From assembly GCA_035528715.1 (NCBI GenBank), contig DATKYB010000028.1:1-42463 (forward strand): 42,463 bases of DNA, given 5' to 3'. Both the position numbers and the translations under genes were made by a program. The notes under the pieces are model-generated. The model saw only the letters and a program-made list of their open reading frames with translations. It did not search any database and was not told the origin of the DNA. The stretch comes from Nitrospinota bacterium. Its GTDB lineage: Bacteria; JADFOP01; DATKYB01. Shown in pieces: positions 1 through 7,850 of the stretch. Positions within the stretch are counted from its first letter, which is position 1. Each line of letters begins with the position of its first letter.

Positions 1-80
1 GAATGATTTCTGATTTTATTTAAATACCATTTGAGGCTAAAATCGCTATGCTTGGCTAACAATAAGAACGGATGTTTTTT

Positions 81-109
81 TTGACAAGAAATCAATAAAT
101 GTGTATGAT
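81..109 (+). promoter_or_regulatory. sigma-70 type promoter
   Basis: TTGACA at 81-86, a 17-base spacer and TATGAT at 104-109: one mismatch to the full consensus. Transcription would start near 115-117. This lies inside the longest possible reading of the following gene, so it argues that the gene starts further down, at ATG 123. It probably drives the LolA-like gene and the mltD-like gene behind it. Confidence 0.65.
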
Positions 110-122
110 TCAAAAAATTAAA

Positions 123-863
123 ATGTTTAGTAAATATAAAAAATTATTATTGTCTTCTTTTCTTCTGGCCCTTTTTTTGTTTTTTTTTGTGTGTAACGGC
201 ATCTCTTTTCAAAAAGGGGTGGGTAAAGAAGTACTGGTTAAAAATGTACTCAAGGCTTACGGTGGAGAGGATAACTTAAGAAATACAAAGAATATGATAA
301 TAGATGGGGAAGTAAACGCTCTCTTTAAAAAGAAAAGAGGAACAAGCAGAATTTACATACAATATCCAGACAGGTTTAAGATAGAAATCAGATACAAGGA
401 TTCTTATGAGGTTTTGATATTAAATAAGGATAGAGGATGGAAGAGTGTTGGAGGAGATTTTGTTGAGGTAAAGGGCCCTCCTTTAGATGTAATGCTTTTT
501 AGTTTCAGAACAATAAATGTCCCTCTTGAATTATTATCTCCCGAAAATGATGTAAGTTATTCAGGTTTAAAACAAAGAGGGGACAAAATATTTGAGGTTT
601 TAGAAATATCCAATAGAAAAAATAAAAAAATTGTTCTGTATATAGATCCAAAGACTTATTTAATAAAAAGAGTCAAAGGTTTCATAAATCTGGATAATGA
701 AATTACAGAGCTGGAAAAAGAATATGGAAATTTTAAAAAGATAGATGGTATCTTTTATCCTTATTCAGCTGTAAGTTATGCTAGTGGTTCGAAGAAGATT
801 TTTGCAAATGTGAGAGAGATTATCCTAAATCCTCAGTTAACAGATAAAATGTTTATGCATTAA
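123..863 (+). CDS. LolA-like secreted protein (outer membrane lipoprotein-sorting family)
   Basis: A protein of about 246 residues. It has an N-terminal signal peptide (positive residues, then a run of Leu/Phe) and no convincing lipobox. The mature part resembles the LolA/LolB-like fold seen in many proteins named outer membrane lipoprotein-sorting protein: an AYGG motif just after the signal, then alternating beta strands with patterns such as IQYPDRFKIEI, VLYIDPKTYLIKRV and IDGIFYPYSA. Likely periplasmic and binding lipid or lipoprotein, but the substrate is unknown. In-frame ATGs at 99 and 105 also exist. I chose 123 because a near-consensus promoter with its -10 at 104-109 would start the RNA after the earlier ATGs; the leader is then only a few bases. 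The gene ends 10 bases before the mltD-like gene, so the two are probably cotranscribed. Confidence 0.65.
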   Translation: MFSKYKKLLLSSFLLALFLFFFVCNGISFQKGVGKEVLVKNVLKAYGGEDNLRNTKNMIIDGEVNALFKKKRGTSRIYIQYPDRFKIEIRYKDSYEVLILNKDRGWKSVGGDFVEVKGPPLDVMLFSFRTINVPLELLSPENDVSYSGLKQRGDKIFEVLEISNRKNKKIVLYIDPKTYLIKRVKGFINLDNEITELEKEYGNFKKIDGIFYPYSAVSYASGSKKIFANVREIILNPQLTDKMFMH

Positions 864-873
864 ATAGGGAATC

Positions 874-3048
874 ATGGCAAAAAAGGGCAAATTTTTAAAG
901 AGATTAGAAACAAATTTTTTTAGACATGGAAAGAAAAAGGATATGCTATCTCTAAATAGAATACTGTTACTAGTTTTTGTTTTCGGATTTGTGATCTTGC
1001 TATCTGGTTGCAAAGGAGACTTAAGTTTCATCCAAAAACCACAAGATACAAATCATGAGTTGATAAAGAGGGCTCAGGAATATGTTATCGAAGGATTAAA
1101 TTTCTATGAACAGGGAAATGATAAAGAAGCAAAGCAGAGATTTGATCTTGCCTTAAATCTTCTATCAAAAGCTGACCTCCCTCCCGGTCACAAAGATCTG
1201 GAGCTTCTCGAAATAGGTCTCCCTGAAAGATACAAAAGATATAAGTTGTCTCAGATTTATTCAAGACTACGAGGAGAAAAAGTAGATAAACCAAGGTTAG
1301 CAGAAAAAGAGATTGAAGAGTCAAGAGAAAAGATTCGACTAATGGACGAGACAATCGTTATTGAAGAATTAATGGAAGACATAGAAAAACAAAAGAAAGC
1401 AGAGGCTGCTCAAAAGGATGTTACGGATCTTTCTGATGACGAGTACATAAAAAATGAAATTGTTCGCCTCATGGCTGAATTCGGAGAGGATGAGTATGTC
1501 GTGCCTGATATATTTATTTCGAGTGTTAAACATTTTATAAACGCATATCAGACAGATGAGAGAGAATTTTTTGAAAAGGCTCTGAGAAGGTCTGTAAAAT
1601 ACCTCCCCTTGATCAAAACTATATTTGCTCAAAAGAGGGTGCCAGAGGATATGGCCTATATGGCACTTGTGGAAAGCGGATTCAACCCTCTGGCTGTAAG
1701 CCGGGCCAGGGCCAAAGGGCTCTGGCAGTTTATAAGATCTACGGGAAGGATTTACGGACTGAGAAGTAATCGATATATTGAAGAAAGATATGATCCAATA
1801 AAATCCACATTAGCAGCAAGAAAATATTTTTTAGACCTTGTTGCTATTTTTGGTTCGAGATCCTTTATGCTGGCCATGGCTTCTTATAATGCAGGAGAGA
1901 TGAGGATACAAGGATGTCTCAAGAGACTTGATGATCCCTTCGAACAAAGAAATTTCTGGAGTATCAGAAACTGTTTAAGAAAAGAGACCCAGGATTACGT
2001 TCCCCGAATCATTGCTTCTGCTATTATAGGGAAAAATCCCAAAAGGTTTGGTTTTTTTGATCCTAATGATGGTACTAAGTTTGAAACAGTTACTCTTAAC
2101 AGACAGATTACTTTAGAAAAAATAGCAAAAATCTCGAATGTTTCAATAGACACTATTAGAAAGTTAAATCCAGACATGGATGGAAACAGCAAATATACCC
2201 CTTCAAGGGTTCGAAATTTCCTTCTTGCTGTTCCTTATGGAACCAAACAGGCCGTAGAAAGAGAACTTACAAGAATTCATGGGAAAAGCTATGCCCTAAA
2301 GGATATCACAGATTCGTATCAGAACAGAGTAAAATATGATGAAGAGAAGATAAGATACAGAGTAAGGAGTGGAGATTCACTTTCAAAGATTGGGAAGAAA
2401 TTTGGCGTCAATTATAAATTGATTGCGAAGTGGAACAATCTGCCAAATTATAGAATAAGGACAGGGCAGGTTTTAACCATATATAAAGGGGGGGAAATAG
2501 CGTCTTATTATAAGAAGGAAAAGGAAGTCAATGGTAATGGAGAATTAAGATATACGGTAAGAAGAGGGGATTCTCTTTGGGAGATAGGGAAGAAGTTTAA
2601 TGTCAATTATAAATTGATTGCGGATTGGAACGACCTTTCAGGTCATCGAATAAAACCTGGACAGGTATTAACCATCTATAGGGGGAGTCCAGCCTCTACT
2701 ACAGAAATAGCCAAAAAAGTCAAAAAAGGGAAAAATCTCATTCGTTATGAGGTTGAAAAGGGAAATTCCCTTTATGATATAGGCCAAATGTTTATTGTTC
2801 ACTACCGTGATATTATGCGGTGGAATAATCTAAGCAACGCAAGGATATATCCAGGGACTCAATTAAAGATATATACAGATAAAAATGCAAAACTGATCTA
2901 TTACAAAGTAAAAGAAGGAGACACCCTATCAGATATCAGCAAAAAACATAATGTAAATTTGTCTCACCTATTAAGCTATAATGGATTAAGCCCTAAGGAA
3001 AAAATCATACCTAAAGATAAGTTGAAGATTTATATTATAGAAGATTAG
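874..3048 (+). CDS. mltD: MltD-type lytic transglycosylase lipoprotein with LysM repeats
   Basis: It cleaves peptidoglycan glycan strands, leaving 1,6-anhydro-muropeptides, and is probably anchored in the outer membrane. A hydrophobic segment ends in lipobox LLSGC, with Cys46 as the lipidation site. Residues about 57-100 look TPR-like. The SLT catalytic domain spans about 240-390, with catalytic Glu267 in ALVESGFNP, followed by AKGLWQF and the ASYNAGE motif. A weak LysM-like module (about 410-470) is followed by four clear LysM repeats to the C-terminus, each with a YxVxxGDSL-type start and a WN centre. The first two clear repeats are close to identical at DNA level (2401-2436 and 2596-2631), so they duplicated recently. 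ATG 943 (residue 24), behind GGAAAGAAAAAGG, is an alternative start giving a more typical lipoprotein signal. It sits between the LolA-like gene and an AlbA_2 regulator 8 bases downstream. Confidence 0.9.
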   Translation: MAKKGKFLKRLETNFFRHGKKKDMLSLNRILLLVFVFGFVILLSGCKGDLSFIQKPQDTNHELIKRAQEYVIEGLNFYEQGNDKEAKQRFDLALNLLSKADLPPGHKDLELLEIGLPERYKRYKLSQIYSRLRGEKVDKPRLAEKEIEESREKIRLMDETIVIEELMEDIEKQKKAEAAQKDVTDLSDDEYIKNEIVRLMAEFGEDEYVVPDIFISSVKHFINAYQTDEREFFEKALRRSVKYLPLIKTIFAQKRVPEDMAYMALVESGFNPLAVSRARAKGLWQFIRSTGRIYGLRSNRYIEERYDPIKSTLAARKYFLDLVAIFGSRSFMLAMASYNAGEMRIQGCLKRLDDPFEQRNFWSIRNCLRKETQDYVPRIIASAIIGKNPKRFGFFDPNDGTKFETVTLNRQITLEKIAKISNVSIDTIRKLNPDMDGNSKYTPSRVRNFLLAVPYGTKQAVERELTRIHGKSYALKDITDSYQNRVKYDEEKIRYRVRSGDSLSKIGKKFGVNYKLIAKWNNLPNYRIRTGQVLTIYKGGEIASYYKKEKEVNGNGELRYTVRRGDSLWEIGKKFNVNYKLIADWNDLSGHRIKPGQVLTIYRGSPASTTEIAKKVKKGKNLIRYEVEKGNSLYDIGQMFIVHYRDIMRWNNLSNARIYPGTQLKIYTDKNAKLIYYKVKEGDTLSDISKKHNVNLSHLLSYNGLSPKEKIIPKDKLKIYIIED

Positions 3049-3056
3049 ATAAAAGT

Positions 3057-3689
3057 ATGAATAAGATCTTTAACTTAATTCAAAAAGGCGAGAGCTTTTC
3101 AGTTGAGTTTAAACAAAAGATATCCTCTCCCAAAAGAATTGCAAAAGAAATCGTTGCGTTTTCAAATACAAAAGGAGGCTACCTCCTTATCGGCGTTGAT
3201 GACAAAGGACAAATGGTTGGCGTAGACTCCATAAAAAAGGAAAACGAGGCTTTAATGGTCGCATCAAAGGTTTATTGCTCTCCGCCTGTTGATTTAAAGA
3301 TAGACACAGCTTCTTTGAATAATAAATCGGTATTGATTGTTCAGATTGATGAGGGAAAGAATAAGCCATATCGATGTATTACTAAATCAGATGATGAGAG
3401 GATCTATATAAGAGTAAGAGATAAAAACCTGATAGCGAGTCGAGATGTCATAAGGAGCATGAAAGATGAATATCTCTATGAAAGGGAAAAGATAAAACTT
3501 GATAGCAATGAAAAAAAATTAATAGAATATTTAAAAAAGAATGAGAAAATAACCCTTAAAGAATTCAAAAAGTTTACTAATATTTCCAAAAGGAGAGCTT
3601 CAAGAATCCTCGTTCAACTGGTCAAGAAAGGCCTTCTAAGAATTCATACCCTGGAAAAAGAGAACTTTTATACCCTATCCTTTGAATAA
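3057..3689 (+). CDS. AlbA_2 (Schlafen-like) domain protein with C-terminal winged helix
   Basis: A 210-residue protein. Residues about 10-130 match the AlbA_2/divergent AAA-4 domain: ESFSVEFKQK opening, then IVAFSNTKGGYLLIGVDDKGQMVGV and the YIRVRDKN strand. This family is usually annotated as a putative transcriptional regulator or DNA-binding protein related to the RecG-like group. Residues about 145-205 form a winged helix-turn-helix (KKLIEYLKKNEKITLKEF, then SKRRASRILVQLVKKGLL). It is therefore probably a DNA-binding regulator; its target is unknown. It starts 8 bases after mltD, which suggests cotranscription with the cell-wall gene, but nothing in the protein points to that pathway. Confidence 0.75.
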   Translation: MNKIFNLIQKGESFSVEFKQKISSPKRIAKEIVAFSNTKGGYLLIGVDDKGQMVGVDSIKKENEALMVASKVYCSPPVDLKIDTASLNNKSVLIVQIDEGKNKPYRCITKSDDERIYIRVRDKNLIASRDVIRSMKDEYLYEREKIKLDSNEKKLIEYLKKNEKITLKEFKKFTNISKRRASRILVQLVKKGLLRIHTLEKENFYTLSFE

Positions 3690-3771
3690 AAACCCCAAGT
3701 AATGTTTCTTTAATTGACCTAATCATTTCCTTTTATTATATTTGAGTCTCGTTATGCGTAAGGAGAATAAA

Positions 3772-4872
3772 ATGCTTCAACCTAAAACCGTCAGAAAACG
3801 AAGAAGAAGAATAATATATTTCTTCTTGTTAAATATCCTTGTCATTTTTGTTTTCTCTGGCTGTACCATAGGATATTTTCATCATCTTATTCATAATCAA
3901 TTTGAAATCATTCATAAAAGAAAACCCATTCAAGAAGTCTTAGAAAGTAAATCTATTAGTTTTGAGCATAAAAGAAAATTAAGGTTGATTCTTGAAGCAA
4001 AAAGATTTGGTGAAGAGAATTTTGGCCTTGAAAAGACAGAAAATTATACAACCTACGCCGATATTAACAGGGAATTTGTTAGCTATGTTGTATCAGCATC
4101 ATCGAAATATAAACTTAAGCCTTATCAATGGAAATTTCCCTTTTTAGGGACCATGTTATATAAAGGTTATTTTGATTTAGAAGAAGCCTTGAAAGAAAAA
4201 GAAAAACTTAAAAAGATGGATTTAGATACATATCTTAGACCTGTAGCGACCTACAGTACGCTGGGATGGTTCAAAGACCCTGTATTGTCTTCTATGATGA
4301 AATATGACGATTCAGAGCTTATTAATTTTGCTATCCATGAGCTTGTACATGCCACAATATATTTAAAGGAATATCCAGAGTTTAATGAGGGTGTTGCAAC
4401 TTTTATTGGAAATCAGGGTTCGCTGGAGTTTTTGAAGTTTAAGTATGGCAAAGATGCACAAGATTATAAAATGGCTAAAGAGATGATTCATGATGATCTC
4501 CTCTTTTCGAAATTTTTAAAAGGGGTTTATAAAAATTTAGAGGAATTTTATAGCCTTGTTATCTCTAAAGAGGAGAAGCTTAAGGGTAGAGAAAGAATAT
4601 TTAGGGATTCTAAAGAAGAACTGAGGAGGCTAAAAGGAAGATTTAAAACTGAAACTTATATCAAGTTCTATGGAAAGGCAAGATTAAACAATGCTTTTAT
4701 CCTTGCGTTGAGTCAATATCTTATTGATTTAGAAAATTATTATACGGTTTTTGAAATATTTAACCATAATTTAAAAAGAACAGTTAATTTTTTTAAAGGG
4801 GAGGAGTTTAAAAGGGGTGATCCTATGAAATATCTTAAGAAATGGATAAAAGATAATAAAAGTACCTCGTAA
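3772..4872 (+). CDS. Predicted zinc aminopeptidase lipoprotein (Aminopep family)
   Basis: A 366-residue lipoprotein: an Arg-rich N-terminus, one hydrophobic segment and a lipobox ending VFSGC. A zincin motif HELVH lies at residues 189-193, with a likely third ligand Glu206 in NEGVATFIGNQG. This H-E-L-x-H plus N-E-G arrangement is that of the family called predicted aminopeptidase (PF10023-like). Activity has not been shown for most members, so the substrate is open. The reading frame opens earlier at a TTG (3742), but AAGGAG at 3760-3765 sits 6 bases before ATG 3772, which also leaves a standard lipoprotein signal; I therefore start there. It is followed at 4959 by a small zinc-ribbon gene. 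No terminator was seen before the gene. Confidence 0.8.
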   Translation: MLQPKTVRKRRRRIIYFFLLNILVIFVFSGCTIGYFHHLIHNQFEIIHKRKPIQEVLESKSISFEHKRKLRLILEAKRFGEENFGLEKTENYTTYADINREFVSYVVSASSKYKLKPYQWKFPFLGTMLYKGYFDLEEALKEKEKLKKMDLDTYLRPVATYSTLGWFKDPVLSSMMKYDDSELINFAIHELVHATIYLKEYPEFNEGVATFIGNQGSLEFLKFKYGKDAQDYKMAKEMIHDDLLFSKFLKGVYKNLEEFYSLVISKEEKLKGRERIFRDSKEELRRLKGRFKTETYIKFYGKARLNNAFILALSQYLIDLENYYTVFEIFNHNLKRTVNFFKGEEFKRGDPMKYLKKWIKDNKSTS

Positions 4873-4958
4873 AGATTTGGAATTTTAAAAACAGATATTA
4901 TTATTTTTATTAGAAAGATAGTTATATATAACAGTGTTGAGAAAGGAGAAGAGTTAAA

Positions 4959-5129
4959 ATGGAAGAGAAAATTTATCAAGTAGGAGATAAGGTCCTTGAA
5001 AGAGGAACTTATGAATGTGATGTCTGTGATGAAAGTCTGGGTAAGAAGGTAAAAGTAGATTTAAAAGAAGGAGAATTTTTTCCAAAGTGCTCAGACTGCG
5101 GTGATATCGATATCTGGCGTAAGGTGTAA
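4959..5129 (+). CDS. Small zinc-ribbon protein
   Basis: A 56-residue protein preceded by a strong AAAGGAG ribosome binding site at 4942-4948. It begins MEEKIYQVGDKV and carries two CxxC pairs, Cys20/Cys23 (ECDVC) and Cys44/Cys47 (KCSDC). The spacing and the acidic/aromatic tail (GDIDIWRKV) suggest a single rubredoxin-like zinc ribbon. Such small ribbons occur in several uncharacterised families and may bind nucleic acid or protein. I cannot name the family or its function. It lies between the metallopeptidase gene and the convergent nrpR gene. Confidence 0.72.
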   Translation: MEEKIYQVGDKVLERGTYECDVCDESLGKKVKVDLKEGEFFPKCSDCGDIDIWRKV

Positions 5130-5177
5130 TGCTTCTGATTTCGGATAAAAACTGAAGTTTTCAAAGGAGGAATGGTT

Positions 5178-6182
5178 TTATGGAGCCGTTTCTCCTTTTT
5201 TTATGCTGGAGAGATGTTTCATTTTTTTGAATTCATAGAGGGTGCCCATTGCGAGGTTTTGAGTCTTGATACCCTTTTCTTCCACTGCTGCAAGAGGATT
5301 TAAGCCACCAAAAACAACCATTCCAGCCCTTCCTTCGTGGACAGAGATATCAAGGAGATTCTGGCCCGGTTTTCCTATGATTAAAATACCGCCAAGACCA
5401 ATTTGATCGAGTTTTTTTCTTATCTTGTTTACTTCTGCGATACTTACAGCAGGAATTTCTCGAAAACTTGCGCCGATGAGTCCGTTACCTGTCAAAACAA
5501 CATTATTAACGGTTGTCATATTTCCTTTAATAAAAATCTCAAGAGGATCAAGTGAAGAACCATCATAGCTGATTATCTCTGTAAATCTAAGAGGCTCTCC
5601 ATCCCTCATTTCAAGGAGTCCTCCAAATCTTGATCTTACAGGTATTCCGTAATTGAGCAGTATTCCATTTATAGTTACACTGCAGATTGTTCCTATAGCC
5701 ATCTTCAAAGGAGGAACATAGTATTCTCCTAATTGATTTTCTGGTTCTTGGAAGACAATAAATTCTCCCATTCCAAGCCTTTTTTCAAGGACAGGGAGGA
5801 TATATTTTAAAGATCTTTTAAAATCCTCTTTATCAATCAGGGAGATGTTAAGGATGATGTCACCTCTCAGGGTCTTTGGTGAGAATGACAATTTATAGGA
5901 TATCGTATCTATCTTTGAAGCAATCAATCCAACCTTATCTATGACCAAGGCACTCTTTAGCTCTTCTTCTCCAGCAGGAGTTATCTCTCGTCCCCTCCTT
6001 CCAAGATTTCTTGTAAGCCCAAGTCTATCTGTTATAGCGAGATAGTATCTCACGGTTCTTTGGCTAAGATTGATTCCATAATTCTCTATCTTTTCAGCTA
6101 TTTTGGTGCTTCCAAGGGGTCTTCTGGCATCCTTTAAGACTCTTAGCATAGCAATAATTTTTCTCTCAATCCTAATATCCAT
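5178..6182 (-). CDS. nrpR: NrpR-type nitrogen regulator (winged helix + one DUF128 domain)
   Basis: A 334-residue protein. Residues 1-75 form a winged helix-turn-helix (IAMLRVLKD, STKIAEKIENYG, SQRTVRYYLAITDRLGL). Residues about 80-320 form one NrpR regulatory (DUF128) domain, with landmarks such as GTICSVTINGILLNYGIPV, GGLLEMRDG, GLIGASFREIPA and HEGRAGMVVFGGLNP. NrpR is best known from methanogens, where it represses nitrogen fixation and ammonium assimilation genes and is released by 2-oxoglutarate; Methanococcus NrpR has two DUF128 domains, this one has one. It is transcribed away from glutamate dehydrogenase, and the shared region holds three inverted repeats with GGYAA/TTRCC arms. I infer control of the dehydrogenase gene and autoregulation. 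Confidence 0.85.
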   Translation of the reverse strand: MDIRIERKIIAMLRVLKDARRPLGSTKIAEKIENYGINLSQRTVRYYLAITDRLGLTRNLGRRGREITPAGEEELKSALVIDKVGLIASKIDTISYKLSFSPKTLRGDIILNISLIDKEDFKRSLKYILPVLEKRLGMGEFIVFQEPENQLGEYYVPPLKMAIGTICSVTINGILLNYGIPVRSRFGGLLEMRDGEPLRFTEIISYDGSSLDPLEIFIKGNMTTVNNVVLTGNGLIGASFREIPAVSIAEVNKIRKKLDQIGLGGILIIGKPGQNLLDISVHEGRAGMVVFGGLNPLAAVEEKGIKTQNLAMGTLYEFKKMKHLSSIKKGETAP

Positions 6183-6214
6183 AATTTTTACCCCAAAATA
6201 TTATTTGATGATAT

Positions 6215-6236
6215 GGTAATAAATGTATTTATTACC
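6215..6236. promoter_or_regulatory. Inverted repeat O1, candidate NrpR operator
   Basis: Perfect 10-base arms GGTAATAAAT and ATTTATTACC separated by GT. It lies between the likely nrpR transcription start and its start codon, 33 bases from the ATG. The GGTA/TACC ends resemble the half-sites reported for methanogen NrpR (GGTA-N6-TACC type), but the spacing here is longer (N14). Confidence 0.6.
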
Positions 6237-6266
6237 TAAAATTTTGATTTTGTTAACTATTATATA

Positions 6267-6278
6267 GGCAATATTGCC
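6267..6278. promoter_or_regulatory. Inverted repeat O2, candidate NrpR operator
   Basis: A perfect 12-base palindrome GGCAATATTGCC. It sits next to a minus-strand TATAAT (plus-strand 6259-6264), just upstream of that -10 in the nrpR direction, so a bound repressor would block nrpR transcription. Confidence 0.5.
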
Positions 6279-6350
6279 GTTAATTATTTATAAAGAAATA
6301 TTCTTTTCTTGAATGATATAGAAAAAATTAACTTTAATCAAATAAATTTC

Positions 6351-6380
6351 TTGACATAAAACGAATTCATGTAATATATA
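6351..6380 (+). promoter_or_regulatory. Promoter of the glutamate dehydrogenase gene
   Basis: TTGACA at 6351-6356 with TATATA at 6375-6380, an 18-base spacer. Transcription would start close to 6387, inside operator candidate O3. Confidence 0.55.
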
Positions 6381-6386
6381 TTTACT

Positions 6387-6400
6387 GGCAATTTCTTACC
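6387..6400. promoter_or_regulatory. Imperfect inverted repeat O3, candidate NrpR operator at the gdh start point
   Basis: GGCAATTTCTTACC, which reads GGCA-N6-TACC: one base from the GGTA-N6-TACC pattern described for Methanosarcina NrpR. It begins 7 bases after the -10 element and covers the expected start point, a classic repressor position. Confidence 0.6.
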
Positions 6401-6441
6401 GTTTTTTTAAAAATAAATTCTTAAAATAGAGGAGATTGATA

Positions 6442-7689
6442 ATGTCGGAAGTTAATCTCTTTAAAATTAGCCAGAGACAATTGGATGAAGCTGCAAAGAT
6501 TCTTAATCTCGATCCCGGCATGCATGCCTTTCTTCGGGAACCGATGAGAGAACTTCATGTTACCATACCTGTTCGCATGGATGATGGAACTATAAAGGTG
6601 TTTAGAGGATTTAGGGTACAGTATAATGATGCAAGAGGACCCACAAAAGGTGGCTTAAGATTCCATCCTGATGAAACCATTGATACAATCAGGGCCTTGG
6701 CTGCTTGGATGACATGGAAATGTGCCTTGGTAAATATACCCCTTGGAGGAGCAAAGGGGGGGATTATCTGTGACCCAAAGAAGATGTCGGAAGGGGAATT
6801 GGAGCGTTTAAGCCGGGGATTTATAGACCAGATAGCAAGAATTATAGGACCTGACAAAGATATTCCTGCCCCTGATGTCTATACCACTCCACAGATCATG
6901 GCATGGATGATGGATGAATACTCTAAGCTTTCTGAAAAGAATCAATTTGGTGTAATAACTGGTAAGCCTTTAGAATTAAGGGGGTCTGCTGGGCGTGATG
7001 ATGCTACTGCAAGAGGAGGGTGGTATACTGTTCGAGAAGCAGCCAAAGAACTGGGTCTAAATTTGAAAGGAGCAACAGTAGCAATACAGGGCTATGGAAA
7101 TGCCGGGTATTTTGCTGCAAGCTTGGGTGAATCTCTCTTTGGATGTAAGATTGTTGCTGTAAGCGACTCAAAGGGTGGAATTTATAATGAAGACGGCTTG
7201 GATTCTGAAGAGGTCAAAGAACACAAAAATAAAACGGGCTCTGTTGTTGGTTATCGAAATACAAAAGCTATATCAAACGAAGAAATCCTTGAGTTGAATG
7301 TGGACGTTTTATGGCCAGCAGGATTGGAAAATGTTATTACAGAAAAGAATGCTGGAAATATTAAAGCCAAAATTGTTGCCGAGGCTGCAAACGGGCCTAC
7401 TACTCCTGAGGCCGATGATATTCTTTATAAAAATAATGTTCATCTTATACCAGATTTCTTGTGCAATGCCGGTGGTGTAACTGTATCCTACTTTGAGATG
7501 GTCCAGAATTTTTATATGTATTACTGGGAATTAGAGGATGTTCATAAGCGTCTGAACAATAAGATGACAGCTGCATACCGAACCGTCTTAGAGACATCAG
7601 AACAATACAAAATTAATATGAGACAGGCAGCATATATTGTTGCTGTTAAGCGCGTAGCTGAAGCAGTGAGACTACGGGGATGGGCATAG
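6442..7689 (+). CDS. gdhA: Glutamate dehydrogenase (Glu/Leu/Phe/Val dehydrogenase family)
   Basis: It catalyses reversible oxidative deamination of glutamate to 2-oxoglutarate and ammonium. The 415-residue length matches hexameric family members. Visible motifs: KGGLRFHP (substrate-binding Lys), PLGGAKGGI (active-site Lys region), PAPDVYT (catalytic Asp), and the nucleotide-binding GYGNAG of the second Rossmann domain, followed by NAGGVTVSYFEMVQN. Cofactor choice was not determined. The frame opens at TTG 6436, but AGAGGAG at 6428-6434 is spaced 7 bases from ATG 6442, so that is the start. Divergent from nrpR with operator-like repeats in the promoter region, so it is probably repressed or induced according to nitrogen status. 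No clear terminator follows; the 160 bases to the next, oppositely oriented gene hold nothing recognisable. Confidence 0.93.
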   Translation: MSEVNLFKISQRQLDEAAKILNLDPGMHAFLREPMRELHVTIPVRMDDGTIKVFRGFRVQYNDARGPTKGGLRFHPDETIDTIRALAAWMTWKCALVNIPLGGAKGGIICDPKKMSEGELERLSRGFIDQIARIIGPDKDIPAPDVYTTPQIMAWMMDEYSKLSEKNQFGVITGKPLELRGSAGRDDATARGGWYTVREAAKELGLNLKGATVAIQGYGNAGYFAASLGESLFGCKIVAVSDSKGGIYNEDGLDSEEVKEHKNKTGSVVGYRNTKAISNEEILELNVDVLWPAGLENVITEKNAGNIKAKIVAEAANGPTTPEADDILYKNNVHLIPDFLCNAGGVTVSYFEMVQNFYMYYWELEDVHKRLNNKMTAAYRTVLETSEQYKINMRQAAYIVAVKRVAEAVRLRGWA

Positions 7690-7850
7690 TCTCAGATTAT
7701 TTGTGATTAACAGTACTTCCAGCCATTATAAAATAATTTTGTCAGAAAGAACCCTCCTCCTTTATTATAAACCTTGCTTGTGTTTAAGCACTTTGCCTTC
7801 AGTTGGTCAAATATTTTGTCAAAAAAAGAAGCAGCGTTTGATTTTAATTT

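Noticed and set aside
5181-5200. GGAG-CCGTTT-CTCC followed by T-run, as terminator of the zinc-ribbon gene.
   Set aside because: The stem is only four base pairs and lies within the end of nrpR.
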